Below, piece after piece: positions 24,340 to 40,800 of a DNA stretch of 64,000 nucleotides. Location of the stretch: assembly GCF_000003815.2 (NCBI RefSeq), contig NC_049986.1, positions 22,617,976 to 22,681,975 on the forward strand, in the 5' to 3' direction. Source of the stretch: Branchiostoma floridae. Its lineage: Eukaryota; Chordata; Leptocardii; Amphioxiformes; Branchiostomatidae. The stretch's first letter is position 1. Each line of letters begins with the position of its first letter. The notes under the pieces are model-generated. The model was not told where the DNA came from and did no database searches. It worked only from the letters and a program-made list of their open reading frames with translations. Made by a program: the position numbers and the translations under genes.

Positions 24340-24470
24340 TGTTACGCGCCAATGAGAGGCTGTTGCTCGCGGGTATAAAAGCCCGGGGTCATCCAAAGGG
24401 TCATGTTGACTACAAAACACGACGGGTGTCGGTAGTCTCCAAGCAGAGATTTGGCTCGGGCTGTGTTTTT
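24340..24470 (+). promoter_or_regulatory. Core promoter of OAS-like copy 5 (CCAAT and TATA boxes)
   Basis: CCAAT at 24349-24353 within ACGCGCCAATGAG and a consensus TATAAAA at 24374-24380. Transcription would be expected to start about 30 bases downstream. The block is conserved at copy 1 (CCAAT kept, TATA segment absent) and copy 2 (TATACATG in place of TATAAAA). Confidence 0.6.
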
Positions 24471-24884
24471 TACGTGTTTTTAGGCGTCTTAATCGGGCTT
24501 TTTACTTTATGTAATTTTCTTCATGTCTCGCAGCTAAAAAGTACAAAATACAAAGCCCAATAAAAACGTCAAAAAGACGTCAAACCTCGCACCCCGAACC
24601 TCTGCTGAGGGAGTAAGGTGTTGGCACTCTGCCACACTCAGCACATAAGGCCACATTGACTGACGAACAATTTCTTGGACTAACGTGACGAAGACACGTG
24701 ATAAACTTAGTGTATACATGTACATAGATCGAACTATTATTACTCAGTACGGTACTAAGTCAACACAACAAATGTTATTCATGAGGTCATACAGTCACTC
24801 TTATTGTATCATTTATTTGAACACCATCATATATCAATGTTTAGTGCTTGATGATAGCGTCGATCAATTGCCGTTCCGCAGAAA

Positions 24885-30313
<5,429 letters not shown>

Positions 30314-31453
30314 GAATCATCCTCTCTTTGGCACACTCACAACACAGAGACAAACAAATGCATTGTTTGACAACAAAGCGTCCTCATGAACCAGCATTTG
30401 GTAGTGATCTTTTTTAATTTCTAATATCTTTTTCCACGATTTGAATAAATCCTGTTCTCTTTTGATAGCGTCTAAAAGAGCTTATAGATCCAATGTTTTT
30501 ATATGTGTTTTCTGATGTGACATCTCTGTGGAAATTGTGTTCAGAGTGCAGTGAAACAATGCTGAATGTTTAGGTGATTCTATTCAGTGTATTGGTTGCA
30601 ATACAGGACATGTATGTAATGTAGCCTGACATTGTAGATATGTATTTTGTTGTGTCTGAGAGGTGTGAAATGAAGTTACCGTCAGCAAAGTTCAGCACTA
30701 GTTTTAAAGGAATAAGTCCGGAATTCAAACTACACAGTTATGTTACCCCCGTTGAACATCAAATTATATTATACTTTTCCAAGTCTTTTCTTGTTTGAAT
30801 AAGTCAATATGCTTCTTATGCATTTTTCACCGAAACATATGAATGTTAATCTGATAATGAGATTGATTGATTGATAAACATAAAGTGTAATCTTATCCTA
30901 CACAGACAAACAATAAAACATTCTGCTTTATTTAGATTTTTGACCCCATCTTATTATCCTTATCTATTCAGAATGTAGCTTGTCATAAGCTTAAAACTAT
31001 TCAAATGTAGGTTGAAATCCTTAAAATTCAGAGTGTGGGTTTAAGATGTCAAAGTTCGGGTCCGTAAATGTTTAAGCTCAAAGGTGCTTATATCACAGAA
31101 TATTTGCTCTATGACCAACTACTTCAAACGTTGGACGTATGCACTTTAATAATAGTTCTACCCTATTGCATTATGCAGACCAGAACACGAGATATCAAGT
31201 CTGGAAGTTCCATCGCAATACCGTAACAAGTCTCTAGTGGGTTCAAAAGTTGAGGTCACTTAAAAAAATTATATTGAATTTCATACACTGTACATACATA
31301 CATACATACCGAGATACATATGAGAAATTGCAACTGAAAACAAAACCTTTTTGGTGAAGGTAAAAATAAACAGTGGACCTGTCTGCCAAGTAACCTCAAT
31401 TGCTTTGATACACAAAGGCCATAAACGAAGCTCAACAAAGGGAACTTTTCATT
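30314..31453. other. 3' flank of copy 5
   Basis: No gene is recognised. It is a duplicate of the 3' flank of copy 4 (about 22141-23450). A candidate poly(A) signal AATAAA lies at 30912-30917. A short CATA-rich stretch is at about 31287-31310. Confidence 0.6.
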
Positions 31454-31520
31454 GACACCGTGGGTAAGTTGGTAACCTGAGTGATGAATGACGTCACGGG
31501 GATTCCCCAGCGGCTACCTG
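31454..31520 (+). promoter_or_regulatory. CRE-NF-kB composite module upstream of OAS-like copy 6
   Basis: TGACGTCA at 31489-31496 and GGGGATTCCCC at 31498-31508, the third copy of the conserved block, with the same one-base spacing. Confidence 0.65.
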
Positions 31521-31680
31521 TTGTAGCAACCTGTGCAATAGTTGTGCAATCAGGAGAAGCTTCTAGAAGCCAAGGTTTGCGTACCTGCAGGGGGCTTTCG
31601 AGACGACTACGAGAAAGCCAAGGAGAGAGGTTCATACGAATGTGACATTCTTTTCTGACGGCTTTTGCACTGAACGTAGG

Positions 31681-34600
31681 ATGCTACAACACCGGAGAGG
31701 CATGTACAGCAGCAGTGCTCCGAGTTTGGGTGGGTATTCCTGCGCTGGTGGGCGATGCCTTTGTCGCTTTAGATTAGAGGGTCAATCTGATTATTGCTGC
31801 CTTATAGGTCCTCATAAAATGATTGCAATCGTCTTATGTTTATTATCCGTTCCCTGAGTGGTTCCTTGTTCCCTGAAGGCTCAGGCATAGTCCATTTGTG
31901 ACCTTCGTGTATTCTGATTCTAATTTAGTAAGATTTTATTGTATAAGTTATGAAATTTTGTGTTGAAATATTATACGATGGATTTTAATTAACATGCACA
32001 GAGATAACTGACGTACTAGATACATGTTTTGTCTTTTAACAGCGCGTTTTAAATCCAGCTATAATCAGTTCCTTTTGTAACCATCGGGAATTAATATGTA
32101 ACGTATTGTCAGTGTACTCTAACATAGTAAGTACATCCGTCTTTTTGGCGACGCCTGATGGGCGAGCCTAATAGTATAGTGTGCGACCGTTTGCAAAGAA
32201 TTCCAAAAACTGTACAGCAATGTCAGGAATGCCAAAGTCCGCGCGTGCGTAGTTGCATCATGCCGGACTGAACCATTACCTCCACGAGTAAGCTTTCCAG
32301 TCGCAGGGCACATACCGATATAAAGCCCGATATACGTGTGCACAGCAGTGTTTTCCGTATTCGCGCATTGCGATTTTTGACTGATCGTCGTGCAAAATTG
32401 AAAAAGCCTAGGACTTCAGACGTACCAGAATTGTAGTATGTAGTATGGTGGCAATGGAAATGTAAACATTTGAAACAGGGGATAAAAGATTGTTGAAACA
32501 TGTTCCTCGGAAAATGACCCGTGAGTCGTAGAAATCACTTCCGGGTTCGTTCCTGGTTTGTGTTCAGGAGTTTGGATTTTGAAACGTTTGGTGGCCTTCT
32601 TCACCCTTGATATCTTTGTTTCAAAAATGCAAACCGATGTGTGAAACAAGCATTGTTTGAGCTTAAATGATGTATAACATGTGGGGTTGTGAGATAGCGA
32701 TGTCGCTAAGAACGTTAGATTTTGGGTAACGTTTGTATTTGTGTGTTTTTCTAGAATACCACCATAACTCGAGAACGCCTGGATGAATTGTATTGATATT
32801 CGGTATGTGGGTAGGTCTTGTTGGGACCTGGAAACGATTAGATTTTGCGTCCCCCAGCGGCCTGTTCCGGTACTGCAGCGGAACTTCCTGGTTTGATATC
32901 TCGAGTTTTGGACATGCTGCGGCTATGAATTTTAAGTGGTAGACAACTCTTGATGCCATGAGTAAGTGGTACAGGCTTGGGCCCCCTAGCGGCTTATTTT
33001 GGAACTGCAGGACAGGTTTAGTGTCAGACTTTGAAAGGGAATAACTGAAGAAGGGGTTGACAGATTGTTATGATTTTTGGTATGTGGATAGGTTACGTGA
33101 TGCTTCATATAATTGCATATCAATTATGCAGATTGGAAGCTAATTTGCATAATTAATTGGGAAATTGTCTAAACATGCTCAGTTCAATTATAGGACCATT
33201 GCAACATGTGAAATTTGTAACTGAGTAAGAGAATATTGATGGATATATATTATGCAAAATAAAGACAAAATTTGCATAATTAATGAGAAAATGCGGTTAT
33301 TGTGTCATTGTGGTAAGCTAGAGAGGATGTTCAACTGATATAATTTATGTAAATGAGGGTCTGATTTGTAAAATCGATGAGAAGCATTTACATTATTAGT
33401 TCACCCTTCACTCACAAGACTACCCCTTTTGACAGCAATGCGAATGGAATACGACTATTAAAACCCATTAATAACAACAATCCTTAATACTTATAAATAA
33501 TAAAACCGTCGCCATGGCAATAATCTTAATTGCCACACTTTTTTTATTTTCGCGCGCGTCTGCAGACATCAAGGACTTCCTAGACAGCTGCAAACCAGCC
33601 GATGTCCACAGGTACATCTCAGACCATCTGCAGCCGGACGAGTCATACCGCAATGAGTGCAGCAGTGTCGTGGATCATCTGGCGCGCTTCTTCAAAACAG
33701 GCTCGGATTTCACCGTTAACAGGTTTATCAAGGTAATTTGTTTTGGTTATTCGGTGCAAATGAGGTATCAAATGGACTGTCTAGTATATGGCAGAGATCA
33801 TCATGCAATGTGGTGCAGGGTTTAGATATAGTGCAGACTTTAGGTGCAAATTGACAACAAGGCACGTACAAGAAATAGACATGTTCCACAGCTTTAGGTA
33901 TATTGTATTGTATTGTTTTGTAAGTTTAAGCGTTAATTTTGTTGTTATTTTATATTTGTAGTGACGTAATGCAGTTGTTGTATAAGTCGTAATTCCTTGC
34001 AGTCGCTGTGGCCCGTCACGTACATGTATTTGCATGCACCAGTAAGCGTATTTATGGTAAAATTAAGGCCCCATTTTTATAGCTGTATTCATGTGAAATA
34101 TACTTCCAGGGTGGTTCTCTGGGCAAGGGCACAGCGCTTAAGTCCAAGTCTGACGTCGATGTTGTGATGTTTATCTCTGAGCTGCCTGCGATCAGAAGCT
34201 TTAACTACAGCGATAAGCTGCGGATGCAATTGGATGCACTGGAGAGTACACTGCAAAGACCATGGCAAAGGTTAGTTCCATTTTCTTGCCCGGACGTTCA
34301 TTCCCACGATACATTGATAAAATAGGCGCCATCTTTCTTTCACGTGATCACGTACTTCTTGGCATCCAGTGAATAACATAAAATGCAAGCGAGTTTGTAT
34401 ACAGTGTATTCTGTATGTAGATGACATTGTATGCGCAAGCTACAGAGCAAGCGTCTTGGATCATGACTGAATGGCATTGACTTGTTGAAATTTAAACATT
34501 TCTATGTCTTCAGCATTCGCAATGCCGCCATTGGCATTGGCTTCAGGGTTGCAGTGGTGGGTCGTACAAACTATGCCGTTAAACTGAGGGTACAGAGTTT

Positions 34601-35729
34601 GAAGCCAGACCACAAACCACATGATGTCGACTTGTTGTTGACTAGTGACCTTTTGGGACCTACTCCTTCGAATAGTGAGTATCAAATGACTTTTCTTTTG
34701 AAAAAGTATAAGTAAATATAATTTTTGTGTATTGTTTTGTTCTTTCATATATCACAATTCAATTAAAACAATGCGACAGATTAAGTATAATTATATATAA
34801 TAACTATATTCTTAACTATTTTATCCATACCCAAATTGTGCATGTATGTTATGTACATTCTCTGTCAGGTAAAATAAAGGACGTTTACGAAATGATGGCA
34901 ACAATGAACTTCTATGGCTATGCAAGGGAGAATTGTTCCGCAGCGCTGGTGGCTTTTGTGAAGAAGCAGCCCGCAGAAGTGAAGGACCTCATCCGGCTGG
35001 TCAAGATGTGGAAGTGAGTAAATACCATAGCAAAGAATGAGTAAAAATGAAGTCACCCTATGAAGATGACTGTGATTGTTGTACACAAGTCGTACTTAAC
35101 TGGTTTGCCTTGTCTAAGAAAGGTTTGTTACGAGATTGATTTTTTTTCTTTACGCTTGGAACAAGGTCATCTTGTGTGAGAGAACCCAGCCTGACGTCCT
35201 ACCCACTGGAGCTTCTCTGTATCCACACCTGGCCATCCTGTGGGACGGTGGCAGGTGCTTTTAAGGCCGTTCTGGAGAAGCTGAGTGACCACAAGCGCAT
35301 CTGTGCCTACTGGACTGACAACTACCCATTTGATCGAATGCTAACAATGTTAAGGAGACAGTACGTGTGTCTTTCAGATGTTTAAATTCTTTTATTCGAT
35401 CATACCTTTTGCACACATGATTGTTATCCATTTTCTTTTTAACATTGATTCATGGTGCTGGTGCTTGGGATCTTTTTATGATCTTAACTGCTTATCAGAA
35501 CGGTAACATTTAATTATACTAATCCTACTACTTATGAAATTCAACGATAAAGAATCTGTGAATGTCAGGGAGTTTGAATAATTGTGAGTCTTTCTCTATA
35601 TATTCCAGCCCCCTGATCCTGGATCCCGCCAACCCCTACAACAACGTGGCTGACCGCTGTAGGGACTGGGATGCAGTGGCTCGGGCTGCGCGGGAGACAC
35701 TGCAGAAACCGTTCTTTCGCTACGTGTAG
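31681..35729 (+). CDS. OAS-like copy 6: OAS-like synthetase with degenerate or absent zinc-finger N-terminus (about 332 aa)
   Basis: Well-supported exons: 33566-33732, 34110-34270, 34514-34674, 34869-35013, 35166-35360, 35609-35729 (ending TAG). The first of these starts in phase 1 and lacks Met. A tentative first exon, 31681-31729 (ATG CTA CAA CAC..., donor GTGGGT, phase 1), would close the frame at 999 bases. It sits just after the CRE-kB module and its peptide (MLQHRRGMY) looks like a relic of the LQHxxxxH half of a C2H2 finger. The P-loop is GGSLGKGT, followed by SDVDVVMF with both Asp ligands; the third Asp is in HDVDLLLTSD. The exon at 34869 lacks the residues ELQRD present in the other copies (in-frame loss of two residues overall versus copy 4). 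The synthetase is predicted to be active. The first exon has only about 0.3 confidence; the rest is high. Confidence 0.75.
31730..33565. other. Long intron/intergenic stretch before the copy 6 OAS exons
   Basis: No further exon is recognised. About 32740-33080 has repeat-like sequence (for example CCCCCAGCGGCCTGTTCCGGTACTG and CCCCCTAGCGGCTTATTTTGGAACTG, and two related TGTATTGATATTCGGTATGTGG/TGTTATGATTTTTGGTATGTGG stretches). About 33100-33300 is AT-rich with repeated TTTGCATAATTAAT words. Confidence 0.5.
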
Positions 35730-36779
35730 AAAGGCTGCCCTACTATTCACGCCACAAAATAGGGTGCTGTGTAGGCGACATGTACTATTGACAAACTGAA
35801 GCAGACGTTGCTAATGAATTTAACTTCTTGTACTGCTTTTTATTTCTTATATCAGTATTATTCTGCGCCATTAAGCTTTAAGAAAAATTAACGAAATTTT
35901 TATGTGTTTTTTCCTAGAGGTTTAATATCTGATGTGACGTGTTTGATTTCGGTTGTTGTCAGAGTGCAGTGAAGCAATAGTGTATGCTCAGATCATAAGA
36001 TTGATGATTGATGTATTCGCAGGAAAAATTGGACGTAATATATCAGTAACAAAGCATTTAAGTTTTAAGGATTTATGAAAGAAAAGTTGATAGTTATCAT
36101 TTAAAAGTGCTATCGTTAGAAAGTATCAACACTGTTGGATAGTCAGACGTTGCACAGTATTGTTACACATTATTAAACATCTTTGTAAGCGGAAGTATTT
36201 TTCAGTTTTCTTCTGTAAAGAACTACTGATTGCTAGTCTTTTCTTCACCATGCCTTCTGTCATTCGATGTGAATTTATCTTAGATAACCATATATCAATA
36301 AACAGAAATGTGACCAGTTCTGCAATTCCACGCAAACCAATAAAACATTTTATGCTGCCATTGCTCATGACGTTGTCATTCCTACGTTACGATTTCAAAT
36401 TGTGGCGGTGTTGTGAATACAAAGTTACGCAGGCCTTAGAAATGTTAAGGTCACCACCATTTAAGTAACCTTTGTGCATTGATCCATAACTATTTACTAA
36501 AGGACAGATCAAGTTAGAACAATACATCATTGACAAACGAGAGCAAACTACCTTGTTAATATATGTTCACTGCTAAAGAGCTTGAAAGACTACCCAAATT
36601 TTTAGCGACTACATGCGGTGCATGGACTACAAAAGTCACTTACGGACTGAACTTCGGAACATAATGACAAGGTGCTAGGTGTTGCCAAACCTCTTTTATG
36701 CTGTAAATGACAGAAACCCGTGGGTTATTAGTCTACATTATCTTCATTTAAGTATGATCCATCGGTCTGTGAACGGCAG
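35730..36779. other. 3' flank of copy 6
   Basis: No gene is recognised. The words AGAGTGCAGTG recur as in the other copies' 3' flanks. A candidate poly(A) signal AATAAA lies at 36339-36344. Confidence 0.5.
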
Positions 36780-37766
36780 GGGCAAAGTATTTTCTTGGGT
36801 CGCTCTAGTTTATAAGCTTAAGTTCCCTAGCGGAGCGTGATTGAAGTACACCTGTTTACCTGTAACATGAACTTTAACCCCTCACCTTAAACTATTGTTC
36901 CGCGTCCCCGTGCTCAGGTAACGCTAAACCAGGCGCAGGCTGCTCTTAAGATTCTAATTAAGATGTAATCTAGTTGAAGGGCCTCGTGTACGTTCTATGT
37001 TCACCAACGTCCTGTGTGCCTTAAGGATGAAGAACTGTAAAACCTAAGTGTGACGTAGGACCTCCAGATCTCCGTCTTAAGTTACGGGAGGGGTGCAACG
37101 GCACAGGTGAGTTATACAAAAGTGACGCTGTCGTGAATGTTAGTATTGCGCAAGCTAAACCTGAGATTGCCTCAGAGGCGGAGCTATAGTGTAGACTTCA
37201 TGAATACAAGTGAAGAGGGTGATAGAATATTTCACCAATTAAGTTTTATATGTTTAAACTCTATTGGAAAATAAAACTTGAAAGGTTTTCTAAAATAGCT
37301 TGCTGTGTTCTGTTGACACAGGGTCTTACTTCCGGGTGGGAGGGGGGCACGGTCAGTTTTGTTCATTGTGTCTTAGGCAATCACACATAGATACTAATTA
37401 GGAGAGACGAATGGAATCTTATGAAGAGCTATTTTAACGAAGTCTGTTTTATCGAAGCCTGTTGGAGCAGTTAATGTAATGTTTTTGCTTTTCAGTCGCA
37501 AATACAAGCATTTTAGCTTCATATCGAATTACATATCACCTGGTCACTCTTGTGAGGTCACGTATGAAGTTGCCCGAGACTAAATGTGGTTCAAATATTT
37601 CAACGTTCAATTTCGTCTATGGTATAACACTCTAATTACGTTTATATATGGATATCGAGAGATTTGTAGGTAGAAGTCAAGCAGGGATATGACAATCGGC
37701 TCCTATAAGTTATCTACCGTATTACATGTCGACTGCCATTTCATCATATTTTGTTTTTATTCACAG
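36780..37766 (+). promoter_or_regulatory. Duplicated upstream region of TIR-OAS gene 7
   Basis: About 36823-37390 aligns with about 45170-45700 upstream of gene 8 (GCGGAGCGTGA(T/G)TGAAGTACACCTG, CCTGTAACATGAACTTTAACCC, CTTACTTCCGGGTGGGAGGGGGGCACGGT). About 37500-37640 aligns with 46080-46240. The two TIR genes therefore share their upstream region. The transcription start is not located. A splice acceptor at 37765-37766 opens the exon holding the start codon. Confidence 0.55.
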
Positions 37767-37858
37767 GAACAGTTCTGCAGGCCAAACGTTTTGTGTGTAG
37801 ATGAAACATTACACATGAAACTGTTTCTACGCCACTGAGTGACGTAAATCATGAGAGA

Positions 37859-40800
37859 ATGGCTGCATCACATCAATGTACGTATCCGTTTATAGTTTTA
37901 GGTGTGATTAACAAAACAATAATATGTTGTACTGTAATATCATGTACAGAATCTTTTGTACAGTCCGAGCTGCAGATCTTCAGCTCAAAGATTGTTATCA
38001 TCACGTAAGTTTATAATTTATGACCTTCTCTGTTTCATCAACATTTGCTCCTTTTCCTTTCATTAGGCCAAACTGTCTTCATATGCCATGCCGGAGAAAG
38101 CAAGCCATTTGTGCGACAACTTGTCGATCGCCTTAAAACCGACGGTCTGGAGGAGGACCAGATTTTCTTTGATGAGAGGTCTTTAGACACCGGTGATGAA
38201 TTAGACAGCATCGTCAAAGTCATAGAGAGCCCCTCCCTGAAACTATTTGTATTTGTGGTCAGCAAGTACTGTTTTGATGTCGATAGAACTTGGATCCGTA
38301 CAGAATGGGAAGCGGCGCTCGAGAACAACAAACAAATCTTCCCAATTTGGCTTGATGACAACAATGATGATTTTAAGGCATTTGGCAACCTTGTCAGGAA
38401 GTTTTCAAACAAGCTGAGGAAGATGATTGCACAGAGGGTGAACCCGCAGGAAATTTCTACCACCCTCTCCGGCCTTTCTGAAAAAATCTGCTCACTTGTT
38501 TGTGGTACGTATGTCTACTCTAGTGATACTTCTAAATCGTCACCTAAAGCCTCGAAATTCAAAGTTATGTATGTAACGTCGATTATGTAACGCTAGACTT
38601 CCAGGTAATGCGCAGTGGGTGCTATCTGAAATGTTTGGCCGGTTTTGACATCTATTTAGGTGATTGAATAAATTAAAATTACATATTTTTTATCTATGTA
38701 TGTTAATTAGAAATTCACTGAAATGATTTTGTAAATTTGAAGAAGTATCATTACTATTAGTAATCATGGTTTAAGCCGCGTGTCATTTTGAGAGGCCAAG
38801 CAATGGTAATGGACTATTGCTTATTAGAAACTGGTAAATACTAGTAGTCGATTGTTTATCTGTGGACAATTTTCGATATTTCAAAATAAATTTTCCAACA
38901 ACCAGGTGATCAGCCCTCCCAACAGAGGCCCACGCGCACTGCTGACAATGCTGTGGTCGCCACAAGACAAAACATTATGCCAGGTAAGTTTCTTATCAAT
39001 TGCTTGTATAAAATAACACCAACGATTTTCACCAGGCGTACATAATCCAATAGCTTGATAATACCGAAGGTTTCAAGACAACAAAATCCACTTTTGGGGC
39101 ATTCAAAGTGCGAAGACCCGTGTAAATGCGAGCCCAGGACAGATTGAGAAGCCAATTGATTCAAAGACTTATGTGTTTTGTCTTTCAGAAGTCCTCCCTG
39201 CAAAGCTGACGCTGGAGTTTGTCCAGAAATCAAAGAGCCAGTTGCTGGACAAGGCCGATGCTCTTTTTGACAAAGAGGTTTTTAAGGATGAAGAAAGTTT
39301 TAAGAAAGCTGAGAAACTGTTTGACAGGTACAAGGCCACAATTGAATCTATTATCGGGGGTTGCTTCATCTTCAACCTACGATTCTTCCAGCCATGTAAC
39401 GTGGATGAGTTCTATCACGATCACTTCCGTCTCGGCCCAGAGAGTCTGTCCACAGCCTTAACAAACCTCCTCATCACCGACGAGATGCAAGCTGCTGCCG
39501 GAGGAGAGGAGTTGATGGTCCGGGTGGAGGTCCGGTATGACGACTACATCAGGGTGAGAAGGCAGCTCTGCGTTACAGGTATGTCTTTATTCCACAAGAT
39601 TTAGTTGTAATTGCAGAGTTATGTCAATGGCACTTAAAATTTTAAAGTTCTTTGCCAGTAATATTCGAGCTGTAAAATAGCAATTGATTTTTTTACTCCC
39701 AATATGTTTGTATCGAGCATTTCTCATGCATTAAGATATCAACGGTTTTGTATGTTCTTTCAGGGATTCTGAAAGCAACCTCTGTGGACAACCTGTCAAC
39801 CTTGGTGCACCCTAGTACCGAGAGGAGTCTCATCGGTTCCAAACTGGAAAGTCTGGACCTAGCCATCACGGGCACCCAAGATTCAAGTGTCACGGAATGG
39901 GCGGCTCATCCTTGCACAAAGCATCTGACTAGGTGTGTGAAATGGAAGTCAAAACAGGTGGTTTCTCTTACAAGGGGACTCGAGATTCAGCAGAATATTG
40001 TGCGGAGTCTCCATCACCAAGTTTCACATCTCAATAAAGAAAATGAAAAAGCTCAGCAGGTTGTGATGAGTAACACGGAAGAAATGAATCAATTCAAAGA
40101 TGAGAATACAAATCTGAAAGCTATAATCGAAGCACTGATGACTGCTAAGACAAAAGTGGCCGTTCAAAGACCTGAAGAAAACAATGAAGTCAGAGCGCCG
40201 AACGTACTGGAAACTGCACCTAGCGGAGTAGAAGGCGGAGCTCCGGCGGAACCAAAAACTCCATCAAGCGGAGTTGAAGGGGGAGCACCGGAGGAACCGG
40301 AAACTCCACTAAGCGGGGTGGAAGGCGGAGCACCGGAGGAACCGGAAACTCCATTAAGCGGAGTGGAAGGCGGAGCACCGGAGGAACCGGAAGCTCCACT
40401 AAGCGGAGTGGAAGGCGGAGCAGCGGAGGAACTGGAAACTCCACTAAGCGGAGTGGAAGGCGGAGCACCGGAGGAACCGGAAACAGCACTAGTAGGTAAG
40501 CTGTATCGTGGCTTGTTATTTAACTGTTAAAATTGTTTTTCAAACTTAAAGACGAATAGAATAAACGAAATTAAAATCAATCGAGTTTTTAACCTGTACC
40601 ATTGATGTTGATGTTGATCCGTTGTTAAAAGAAAGACCAATGGCATAAAAATGCCATGAATTACAGCATTTTGATGATGCTTTTTTGTCTTAGCTCATGA
40701 GAGGCTTGAAATGGCCAAACACCAACCTGTGATTCAGGACTTTATTGTGAAGAGTCTCCAGAAGCAAGTCGCTCGTCTCATGAAGAAAGATGAGGAGGCG

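Noticed and set aside
33514-33566. A well-placed ATG (gccATGG) giving a signal-peptide-like start (MAIILIATLFLFSRASA) directly before the copy 6 OAS domain
   Set aside because: The hydrophobic codons coincide with a polypyrimidine tract and a tctgcag acceptor, exactly where paralogues splice in phase 1. A secreted OAS is less likely, though RNA data would settle it.
38038-38463. Minus-strand open frame opposite the TIR exon (and its twin at 46653-47027)
   Set aside because: It is a shadow of the conserved TIR coding frame and has no domain signal of its own.
40220-40489. Minus-strand Leu/Pro-rich repeat frame
   Set aside because: It is the complement of the 45-bp repeats in gene 7.
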